A DNA stretch of 64,000 bases from Paraspadella gotoi. Taxonomy: Eukaryota; Chaetognatha. Positions within the stretch are counted from its first letter, which is position 1. Every line of letters starts with the position of its first letter. Position numbers and translations under genes: made by a program. Under the pieces are notes generated by a model. The model did not search any database. It was not told the DNA's origin and was given only the letters and a program-made list of their open reading frames with translations. Positions 26,949 to 37,400 of the stretch are shown piece after piece. Location: NCBI GenBank assembly GCA_051294375.1, contig CM119263.1, positions 12,317,723-12,381,722 on the forward strand, written 5' to 3'.

Positions 26949-27071
26949 TCGCGGGTACGAGTCCTGGAAGTTGACGTTGGTGTGCGCCCAAAAATATCTG
27001 TTCGAAATCGGCGAGATACGCGGAGTGAGACTTAATCATTTGCTCGAATCCGATGTTGAAGATTAAGAAAT
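26949..27071 (-). repeat. Inverted fragment of the lectin exon
   Basis: About 120 bp reverse-complementary to the second lectin exon of copy B (about 26,480-26,604), joined directly to the end of copy B at aatgaatc and then to the 27,072 repeat. No biological structure explains this join; it looks like a chimeric junction. Confidence 0.8.
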
Positions 27072-27315
27072 TAGGATTCACTTCGTCGTTCTTTCCCCCC
27101 CGTCCGAGGACCCGGATTTATATATTATCTCCGATGTAACTGGAGCTCTTATGTGCCCGGATGTCACTGAAAATAACCTGAGGGACGAGAATGTTGAGGA
27201 AGGCGTCGTCTGGGTTCTCATCGCGTATTCAAAACCTGAAGCTGTACTCAAGCGGGAGAACCTTTTGAAGAATTCGCGATTCGAGCCGTTGAGGGAGAGA
27301 GAGAGGGAGGAGAAG
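27072..27315 (+). CDS. Probable coding exon, unrecognised protein (second copy of 6,006-6,270)
   Basis: The frame from about 27,110 reads DPDLYIISDVTGALMCPDVT, then ENNLRDENVEEGVVWVLIAY and SKPEAVLKRENLLKNSRFEP without a stop up to an AG-rich tail and a GTAAAA donor. Unlike the copy at 6,006 this stretch is uninterrupted, which supports real coding. A further open stretch (ITELCNHSSKNVNFDSKCPW) at 27,690-27,765 may be the next exon, but it lacks a convincing acceptor. The family is not recognised. By position it should belong to the plus-strand lectin-like gene, converging on the minus-strand EGF/lectin gene. Confidence 0.45.
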
Positions 27316-28187
27316 TAAAAAAATTAAAGAAAAAATAATTTAAAAATTAAAGAAAAAGATAGAAAAAAAATGGGAATAAGGGAAATGAAACGATAAACGA
27401 AAAAAAAAGAATGGTGAAAAAAAAGATAGACAAACCATTATAAAAAAAGATGGACGAAAGGAAATGGAAAAAAAAATGATGAAAGCCAGCGGATGAGAAA
27501 CCAATTAACAAAAAAAGATAAAAAAAGATGGTCAAAACTCATATATATACTCAGAAGGAAATGGAAAGAGAAATATGATTTTACAGATAAATAGCGAGAT
27601 GTTATACAGCTGATACTGTGATACCGTGGTACCCTGATGGTTTTGAAATAAGCGTAGAGGGGAATGGAATGAAAATGGATGAAGGAGGAGTACGCAGCAT
27701 CACAGAACTCTGTAATCACAGCTCAAAAAACGTGAACTTCGACTCGAAGTGTCCCTGGATCCTTTTAAACATGAATATTAAACGGCCATACGACTTAAAT
27801 GTACCTCGACTTAGCCTCTTTTATGGCGAAGGCTAAATCATTCGTCTCAACCGTGTGCCCAGGTTCAAGGTACCCAAATATTCCGGTCTGGCAAAAATGT
27901 TTGAAACATCCAGTGACATTGACAGCAAGGTCCGAGGCCCCTTGCCAACAGGTGATACCCCCCGCCGGGTACTGCAGGCAAACCCACCGTTGCCTCAAAA
28001 TATTTGTTAATAGAATATGATTAGTGGCGAGTGTTTGATTCATTGATGTATATTCCTAAAATTGAAGCGTGTTTAGGCGTTCATTAGTCACGGATTAAGG
28101 TTAACTATCTAACTACGTAATATGCTTGAAATTGTATAATATTTCTTGATTCATACAAATGAAAAATACGGCCAAGTGACACGAAGT
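27316..28187. other. Convergent 3' region between the two lectin-type genes
   Basis: It contains an A-rich stretch, the end of the direct repeat, and the single copy (27,771-28,036) of the arm that is palindromic at 16,580-17,125. The arm has no clear open frame. This is the only place where the flank and copy C are joined without N. Confidence 0.5.
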
Positions 28188-28193
28188 TTTATT
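28188..28193 (-). terminator. Polyadenylation signal of the EGF/lectin gene
   Basis: AATAAA on the minus strand, 45 bp after the TGA stop. It is conserved in copies A (16,425-16,430) and B (26,795-26,800). Confidence 0.7.
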
Positions 28194-28237
28194 CAAACTG
28201 GAATCGAAAACTAGGTCTAAACGAGTTCGCGTTGTCT

Positions 28238-31200
28238 TCAGGAATATTCGCAGATATAACCTCCCCGCGGTTGAAATCTGAGATCCTGATGTCGTCCCAC
28301 CCGTTGATTGCCCAGGTTCCCGTGATAGTGATGCCATGACGGTGGCATCGCACTCTTCGATGTTGGATCCGCCCGAACCGATGGGCGGGTAGAGTCCTGA
28401 AGTTGACTTGGTGTGCCCAAAAATATTGTTCGAAATCGGCGAGATACGCGGAGTGAGACTTAATCATTTGCTCGAATCCGATTTGAAGATCAAGAAATGA
28501 TTGCCAATGTTTCTCTTCCATTAACTTCCAAAATGGCGAAGAAAATTNNNNNNNNNNNNNNNNNNNNNNNNNAAAGTGATCGATGATTGTATTTCTCTTG
28601 GACCAAGGTAGGTACTAGGACTTACTACGTTTTCTTAGTTTCACCTGTTCCGGCTTTCGCATTTGGCACCGACCCACCACCGCTTCGAGTTGTCGTAGCC
28701 AGGCTTCTCTCGAACCAGGCGGTCCTCTTCTTCGGAACCGATGATGACCAAGTAGCCCCCACGCCCCTCGCAACCCCGCTTCGCCTGGTCCCAGTTTCCG
28801 CGTTCAACGTGGTAGGTGTAGTTTCCCGAAGCCTGAGAAACGGAGAAAAAAAAGATTCGCATCTCCTCCAGAAATATAAAGAAAAAAATAGCTTTATGTA
28901 CATATAGAATTTTAACATGGCTCAAATTGAACTGATTTTCACTAATATAAAATATGAAACAATATTATATATACGCAATCACTGTTGTCCTCCATAATTG
29001 TCATTTTTGAAATTTCGACAGATTTTGTCTGCTTTAAATTTGGATTGTTTTGTCTTGTTTTTTCTTTTCTTATCTTTCTTATCTTTTCCTCCTTCATGAA
29101 TATTCAAACCACCTTCATGAAATCCACGGCGCAGGTGTAACCGTCGCCCACGTGCGAATCGGGTGGACAGCTGCAGCTAAATCCTCCGCGGGAATTGTGA
29201 CAAATGCCGTGAGCGCTGCAGTTGTTGAGGGTGACATCGGCGCATTCATTAACATCGTCGCAAACACTGCCGTCCCCCTGGAAACCCCGTTTGCAGGTGC
29301 AAGCGTACGAGCCCGCGCTGTTGCTGCAAGTCGCGTCGGCGCTACATATGTTCGTCTGCAGAAATGTATTTCACTGAAAAAAGTCATTCGTCAAAACGAT
29401 AATTACGGAAAATATAAAAAATAACCTTGCATTCGTCGACGTCGCTGCACGATTTACCGTCACCTTCGTATCCCACAACGCAAGCGCAAGAGTATCCGCC
29501 AGCGGTGTTGCTGCAATTCGCATTCACGTCGCAATAGTTCCTTTGCCATTAAATCCAATAAGTTAGAACTAACAAATCATGCTGACAAACAATCGTTGAG
29601 TGAACAAAATTAATTGAATCAAACCAGTTGCGCATTCGTCGATGTCGGAGCACATATCCGTCTCCTCTAAATCCTGTTTGCACCTAAGAATCAAATAATC
29701 AATTTTATTTAAGCTAATTTTAAATCAATTGATTCATTGAATTAAAAAAAAACAGGTTTGATTCAAAAACGATCGCAAATTGCTAAAACGTGATCGCCCC
29801 TAAAAAAAAAACGCCAATGTTCTTAAATCTTCTAGCAAATGTCTCACTTGCAAGTGTAACTGCCGACATGTTGTTGCAGATGGCGTTCGTCGTGACATTC
29901 GTTGATTTTGACGCCGTCGCATTCTCACACGTACAGAGAACGATCCCGTCACCTTCACCCCTTGCACAGATGCATTGAAAAGAACCTGAAGACAACTTGT
30001 AATGAGTATTTGAGCGTTTAAGCGTTTGAGCATTTTGAATATTTGAGAATTTCATCCCCGACCCTGACTGTTGCTGCAGTCGGCCAGGTTGTGGCAAGGA
30101 TTTGACGAGCACTCGTTGACATCGTCGCATTTGCGCTTCCCGTCCCCGCTGAATCCCGGCTTGCACACGCACGAGTATGAACCCTCGTTGTTGACGCAGT
30201 TGGCGTTGGGGTGACACTCGTGAGGGAATGCCTCCGCGCATTCGTTTATGTCCTGGATTGATGTCGAGAATTAACTTCTAGATTGTTATTCTCGCTAGGG
30301 TAGCCGTTTCCATGGCGACTAACCTGACAAGTCTTCCCGTCTCCGTGGTAACCATGTTTGCAGAAGCAGGCGTATCCCTTGATAGTGTCCACGCAGTCCG
30401 CGTTCTTGTCGCAGTGATGCTCCAACGGATTCGCGCATTGATCTCTGTTACAAAATCAATACAGTTTATATCCCAATCAATTTATAATTCCTATTCAAAT
30501 TCCTAAAAAATTTAAGTAATTTTTATTATTTACCCAATTCCATTTACCTAATTATTTTTTTCTCTTTAATAATTCGACCTATCAACTACTTTCCGAGATG
30601 GGCGTGTCCACTCGCCTGAGCGCGTTCTTGAAGGAGTCATCGAAGGTGTTGAGCTTGCTTTTGATCTCCGACGCCATGTTGGCGATGATTTCCTCAACGT
30701 CGTTTCGATCGCGAACCAGTTGACGGGTGATCTATAGTCAGAGAGTCCAAAAGTTGGCGCGTGAGATAGTTTGCTCGTGATAATTAATTTCGAAACTCTC
30801 CCGAACAAGCTTAATAAATCACAATCAACGCTGACCACTGAGCAAAACGAAGCCATCAAAACATTCGAAACATTCTAACGCTTCTTCTACAAAAATCTGC
30901 CACCCTCAAATCACCCTTACCTCACTCTCGCCTCATTCTCTAACCACCCTCGTCTCGACCTTGACTCACCCGCTCCACGTCAGAGACGACGTTCCTAAGT
31001 TCCGCTTGAAAGTTTCGCTTCTCGAGGGCGATGGCACTTTCGAGTCCACGCCGAGCGAAAGCGATGTTCCGTTCCAGCTCCCGCTCCAGCAGAAACTTGA
31101 GTCGCGCCATCTTTCGGTCGGTCTCCAGTCGTAGTTCCATCGCCAAAGCATTCTTCGATCTTTGCAGCTCATTCAGGCGTCCCATGATGTTGTGGTGCTC

Positions 31201-32030
31201 CGTGGAGGCGGAATTTCGAAAAGAGTCGAGCCCTCTAAATCGTGGAGAGAAGGGAATTAAAAGTAATATAAGAAGAAATAAAAAAAAGAAGAAATATAAG
31301 AAGCCTCATCGACGACGACGGGCCCTGCCTTTCGGACGACTCGGTGGCGTTGTCAAAAGCCTTCTTTGCATCGGCCCGGGCCACATCGACGACCGTCTTG
31401 ATCCTCTCTCGCGTCCGATTCGAAGTCTCGTCGTGCGAGAGACGAAACTCCATGAACTTCTCCGTGTGGACTGAGACGAGATGCGTGAGGGAGTCGAGTT
31501 GGGCGTTGAGGTCACTCGTCCCTGAAAATCGAATCATAATATTAATAATATTAATAATTGTAATAATATTAATAATTGTCAATCGATTATCACCTCGTTT
31601 AAGCTTTCGCTTTCGTTTTCATTCATACTCACTCTGTGCAAATTTAGATTCGTTGGTTAGTATGAGGATGAAGCAGAGAAGAAGAAATAACACCAGCGCC
31701 ACTAAACCGCAGATTTGGATTCTCGACAACTATAAACAAAAGGGAAATGTGATTGTGTTTAGGGAGAGCAACACGCAAATTGGCGATGCTGATCATTTAG
31801 AATAAAAGGGAGAAAAACCATTGTGATTGTCATCTAACGTCACGCCGTAACACTCTTTTGTTCAGAATGAAAGCAACTGTGTTGAGCGGCGCCGACTGAA
31901 AAGCCGTTGGCAATGAATAAGTATTTTTTCATCAAGGATCTTCAATTCGCTTTAATTCATTTCGCTCCTCAATCTTCATAAGGTTTTTTACTCGCAATCC
32001 CGGGGAAGAGAGAGAGGAGAGAGAGAGGAC

Positions 32031-32086
<56 letters not shown>

Positions 32087-32586
32087 GGTTGTCGGGGAAA
32101 GAAAAATTGCAGGACGTTCCACCTTCGATATTCTTCGTTTTCCGCTTTGTCAGAGGAGCTAGAAGACAAACTAGTTTTCGCTTCCGGTTTCGTGTCCGCT
32201 TCTTCATCCGGTTTTTTTTCTTCAATTCCGCTTCCGGTTTCGCTTTCACTTCTGCATCGACTTCTTTTCTTTCCGCTTCCAATTTCTTTTTAGTTTTTAT
32301 CTCCTCCTCTGCTTCCATATTCGCTGCCGCAACAAAAACACCGCAAGAACGGATCTAAACGGTTTTTCTAACTCGTAAAATATTCAATGGCGGCGGAAGA
32401 AATGGGATAAAGGGGAGGCGTTTGGCAACCCTATTAAGTCGCTTGGCCCGGCTTTAGGCTCTCTCTGCTTGTCTGCTTGGCTCTCTCTCGCTTTCCTCTT
32501 TTTCGCGTTCCCTTTCTTTCTTGGGAGATTTTTTTCCTTTTTTTCTAATTTCACTCTTCTCTACTCTGACAAACACATGTTCTCTC

Positions 32587-32630
<44 letters not shown>

Positions 32631-33691
32631 ACTGACATTTGAGGCGAAATCCCCGTTAATGGATCCGCATTCTGAAGCCTCTCATATTCACTCGGGAATC
32701 GAAATGACAGACGCGCCTTCATAAACATCTCAAAATAGCGCCTCACCTCCGAAAGGGAAGTCTATGGACGGACGATTTTTCCGCCATTAACGATTAATAC
32801 GCGTCACTTCCGGGAAACGACGGAAACGTGGAAACGCGCAGCAAGCTTTTTTTCATTTTTATATTACCTTCGACTTTGAATTTACGTTTATTGCGCATCA
32901 ATAAATCACAGTCAGTGAAACAACATCTCTGTTTAACTCACCCGCTCCACAAATCGCAGCTCGTAGGGTAAGGCCCCGCCCAACTTGTTGAAACTCCGAG
33001 ATGAAAAGGCGGAACCTGAAGTGGAAATCAAGTATGGGACGATTATTCATAAATATAATAAAAGTAAACAGTAGTAGTAAATTGTTTAAAAAAAAAAACG
33101 AAAATTAATTTTCGATGCTTCACGTTTCTTATCATTATATTTTTACATAATATTTAAAGATGTATATCAAAACTCGACCAACCTAAAACTAAGGAAATGA
33201 TTTGTAAGTAACATAGGTAATTGCAATACCATTTTGAAAATCTTTGTTTATGAAATACGTACATTTCTTACATAAAAAAATAATTATAATTGTAATGTTA
33301 TGTATAATTTTAAAAAAATAACCGGTCTATAAAGCGTTCTGAACCTTGTGCGACGCCAGTGGCAAATAAAAGAAAGTAAATCCCCGGAACGGAAAAAAAA
33401 ACAAAAAAAAACAAACCAAAAAAACACGAAAAACCCCCATAGTCGTTTTTTTTTTTCTTTCGCCGAAGCGACTTTACTTGAAATTTCCCCCGGGACGATT
33501 TTCCTCCTTTTGTCCTCGGAGAGATTTCCCGTTCCATCCTCTCCTCCCTCTTTCCCTCCCTCGCTCTTTCTCTCGCTCTCCCTCTCGCGCCTCTCTCTCT
33601 CTCTCTCCCCCTCGGCTCCGCCCCCGAACCCAGTGTCGTCTTCGTCCTCGTTGGCGAAGGAGCGAAATTTGAAGTCCGCCGACATCGTCAT
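28238..33691 (-). CDS. Type II membrane protein: coiled coil, seven EGF-like modules, C-type lectin domain (copy C, best copy)
   Basis: Exons on the minus strand: 33,691-33,478, 33,015-32,942, 32,746-32,633, 32,354 to ~32,130, 31,729-31,633, 31,521-31,320, 31,234-30,970, 30,731-30,590, 30,442-30,324, 30,252-30,063, 29,985-29,848, 29,683-29,625, 29,540-29,426, 29,355-29,113, 28,832-28,645 and 28,458-28,238, ~870 residues. Phases agree at most joins; the ~32,130 donor is unresolved. Order: charged tail, helix [19 protein letters not shown], then coiled coil ([20 protein letters not shown] region). Seven EGF-like modules follow, mostly opening with D-x-[DN]-E-C (DINEC, DVDEC), so probably calcium-binding. 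The C-type lectin domain has W-D-Q-A-x3-C, GGYLV, WWVGAK, EEC, GWDDI and YICEY. The EPN/QPD sugar motif and the usual cysteine after WND are absent. Expected to be a cell-surface receptor or adhesion protein; ligand unknown. A few one-base indels remain. The gene family is not named here. Confidence 0.8.
28548..28572. other. Assembly gap (25 N) that hides nothing
   Basis: The flanks gaaaatt and aaagtgat are directly adjacent in copies A and B (atcactttaattttc, reverse strand). The 25 N therefore appear to replace zero bases within the last intron of the EGF/lectin gene. Confidence 0.9.
31998..32086. repeat. (GA)n microsatellite in lectin gene intron 4, copy C
   Basis: An interrupted GA tract directly after the acidic/serine-rich exon, counterpart of the CT tracts at 12,565 and 22,936. 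It produces a spurious repeat-only open frame. Confidence 0.9.
32581..32626. repeat. (CT)n microsatellite in lectin gene intron 3, copy C
   Basis: A nearly pure CT tract a few bases beyond the donor of exon 3. The equivalents are GA on the plus strand at 12,017-12,064 and 22,388-22,435. Confidence 0.9.
33478..33691 (-). repeat. Coding exon 1 of the EGF/lectin gene containing a GA microsatellite
   Basis: In the middle of exon 1 the coding strand becomes GA repeats, translated as an E/R-rich run ([19 protein letters not shown]). Only copy C stays in the frame that reaches the phase-1 donor TTTCAA|GTAAAG and joins exon 2. Copies A and B have one G fewer before the tract and read a different frame. 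The tail is thus encoded by slippage-prone DNA. Confidence 0.6.
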
Positions 33692-33802
33692 CCGGAAGGC
33701 GGAGAGAGTGGACCAAAGGGGTGTGTCTGAAGAGTGGTCGGAGAGCTGGGAGTGGCAAGAGTGGTGAAAGGGGTGGATCAAGTGGTGAGCGGGTTATTAC
33801 AG

Positions 33803-34451
33803 ACGCGGAGAAGTGTCGATCTAGTTGAAAGCGTTACTCAAGATGCCGTTGGATGCAGTGGATGGGATCATCGCGGCCAATTGCTATGAGGAGGATCATG
33901 TCTGGTTTTTATTTTGGATTCCCACTTTTTGTTTCACAATTTTTTTTGTGTTTTTAAAATCCACGGTTTGATATTTTTTTTTGTTTTGATTTTATATTTA
34001 CGGTAGAAGCCGGCGGAAGAATAAAATTTATCACGTTGCTGTTTGTGTTCTTATTTTTTAAATTTTTTTCGCTAAATTTAATTTTTTTAGAAAAAATCAG
34101 TCAAGCGAAAAAAGGGGGAGAAATCGTCGAGCAAAAAAGGGAAAATAATTGGGGTCCATAACCGAAGAAACGATTGGTCTTAATTCATTTCTGCTTTCTT
34201 TCTTTTACGAAATATATACTCCGTGTTGAAACAGTCGAACCAGCATGTAAAGGACGATGAAAAGTGACGGAAATAGTCAAGGATTCCTTTTAGTTTGGGT
34301 CATTAAACTTGCTTAGCTTTTGACACAAAATCTGCTCATCTACGTTAAATTCTATTTTCTTCATCGGAAACAATGAAGAGACACATATATGCGCCACTCG
34401 TTTTCTTTAAAAAGTAGACGATTAATTAAATGACAAAATACAAAATATTCT

Positions 34452-34489
<38 letters not shown>

Positions 34490-37400
34490 CCCGCCCCCTT
34501 GTGTCCGGAGTGTGAATGCGGGATAGAGAGAGAGAGAGAGAGACAAACAGAGAGAGAGGGAGAGATGAGCGAATTTGTTATTCTTTACCGAAGAAAATAA
34601 TCGAACTTTGAACGTCATTTCTCACAAAAGGTGGGAGGAGGAGGGGGTCGACTGAGGGAGGATTAACGAAGGGTGGTAACCTTGAGGGGACGGGGGGAGA
34701 TTTATCTTTAGCAGCGCAGGTGTTGACCTTGATAATTATAGTTATAGCCGATAACTTGAAAGGTGTACGTTAGATTAGACTGAATATCGTGGCGCGAGAA
34801 AAGAATAGAAAAAAAATTGATTAGCGAAAAACATAAGGGTTTCGATTTTGATTCAATTTGCGACCCCAAGGATCCTCCCAAATTGTTCTCGAACGAAACG
34901 AAGGGTATTTGGATTGTGAATCTGGAAATCACCGAACAGGTCACTAGTTTCGTCCTTTGATTCCGTGCACTATTTGACGCGAGGTCGTTTGAGGTTTTTT
35001 TGGGTTTTTTTTTCTGTAACATATCAAGTTGCAATCCTTGATTAAAAGTCTCGCTTGGTGGCCTCTACACAATTTTAGCTTGTCGAGACAGAACAGTTTG
35101 ACCATAAATATCAACGTTTTAGTTGAAATCGATACTTTTTCCTCTATTTTATTTTTCCTATTTTCCTCTCATCCTTTCCACGTCCCCTTTTTCGCACTCT
35201 ACTCCTTCCGCCCCTTCCTTCCAGCAACTGCGAATAGAACAAGCCCGGCGTCGCGTCCTGGAGTGGGAGTTCGTCGCCAAACTGCTCAGAGACGAGATCC
35301 AACGGCTAAAGGCAATTGGAATGGATGAATGGATGTACGGATGGATGGATGACTGAAAACTACCTGGATGAAAAAAAAAGTGATTATTGATTAGTGATTC
35401 CGTTGTGAGTGATCGACTGAACTGGATCATTAATTTTGAACAATCGACGATGTAAAGAAATGCGCAAAATTATTTGCAAAGTCGGTAGTAAAGAACTCTT
35501 TGATGTTTTTTCTCCCTGTTCCTTTGATCCCTCCACAACCACGATGAAAACCCTTAACTTTAACAACTTGTCATGAACCTTCAGCTCTCCCTACCAACAT
35601 TCCTTTCCGCACGTTCTCGAAACATTCCCGACCACCAGAGTTCAAAGGTTTTACCCGCCCGCTTCTTTTTTTCGCATAATTTCGTCCTCACTTCCTTGTT
35701 CCCTCACTCCGTTCAAAGCCAATACAATTTTTTCTTCTTCTAAAATTCCCCCTTAACATACCAACATTCACTCTTTTTTTTCTCCCAACTGAGCGCTCAC
35801 TTTCACTCCTCCCCAAAAATCCCATCACGTCTCCTTCCCTCCCTCTTCCTCCCATATTTACAGGCCTGTTGTGTGGAAATGAGTCGGATCATCGAAATGA
35901 GCGAGAGAAAAGTCGCGCAGTTGCAAGAACAGAAATCGGATAACGGGAAGGAAGACGCTCGGAGCAGGTAAGCCGGGCTTAAAACAATTGTGAAAACGGA
36001 GCGAAAATAGATACTTAATGTAAATTTTTCGAAGCCAAAAGGGAGTGGANNNNNNNNNNTTAGTTGTTTTTACTTGAAGTATATACCTTTTTTTTTAAAT
36101 GCCCTGTTTAAAACTATATTTGAGATTAAGTAGGGTTAAATGAAAAGAGAAAAAGAGTCTCAGTTGAAAAAGGCTGATGAAGTGAGATCAGAGTCGGGTC
36201 ATTAAAGGAATTCGCCCACAGCTGATCAGCCCAGAGGAAATGAAAAAAAAGGGGACATCGAAAAGCGATCGTGAGTCCAGGATATTGTGTTAGCCCATGT
36301 GTCAGTGAGAATATAGAAAGGACCAACACTTAATCAGAGCCATTAGTGAATAAGAAAGGCTATGTTGGGAATAAGATAAGACACAAAATGTCATAGGATA
36401 TCAAGAGATGGCAAGAGAAGCTGACAAATGGTGAAAAAAGTATCTGATGCTGTGAGCTGAGTAGACTGATAGTGCGAGAAGACACACAGTGACTGTGAAA
36501 AACCTACGCCAGATGTTCTGAGAGTTTGAGTGATTGAGAGGCCGTGAAACGAAATTAGCCCGGGACGAGAGGAAAAAGCCGCGAGGCGCAATTAGCGAGG
36601 AATCGCGGCTTCGCCTTCAACCTTTTTTTCTCTGCTCCGATGAAAAATGCAAATGAGTTGAAACGACTTCTTCTTCCTCAACGCAGATTGAGAGAGAGAC
36701 TCTCGGAATTAAGCGACGTCGCCGTCGTCCAGGAAATGTCCGTCGGAAACAATAAACTCGTCATCAAACTTTTGCAGGTGAGATAGTTTTATCGCGTGGT
36801 TTTTTTTTCTGTAAATGTTTGGCTTTTCTTTTTAGGTTTATGATGTGTTTCAATGCGCATTCTCAACATTCACAGCAAAAGCAACGGCCGCCCGTTTCCC
36901 GTTTTATCAATTAGCACTATCTCTTTATCCCCCCAAACCTTAGGACGTCTTTCCTTCGTCGACGTCTCTCCCCAGCGCCGCGTCATCCTCCGAAGCGGCG
37001 GCGCCGGTTCACGACCTCGACGACGGTCTACACTCGGCGGCGCCCACGTGTGAAGCTTACAAGGACGACGGCGCCCGTACTTTAGGAATCGAGGGAGACC
37101 AGATGGCTCCGCGAGTTTCCTCGACGGCGGAAGCGGTGGCAAAGGTGGCCGCCGCCACCGCAGCTGCCGTCGCTATGGCGGGTGATTGGGGCGCCTGGAG
37201 TGAATTACCGATGAATTAAGGAATCCTTGAAACGGAGGCTTAGAGAAAAGCTAGAGTCAAGATGCTGATAGACACGCTGTAGTCTGTACAAACAGAAAGA
37301 CAAATAGGCAAAGATAAAGAGACAGTCCAAGAGGCAAATAAGAAAAAAAAAATACGGACTGAAAAAGCATAAAAAAAACCAACCAGGAGTAAAAAAAACT

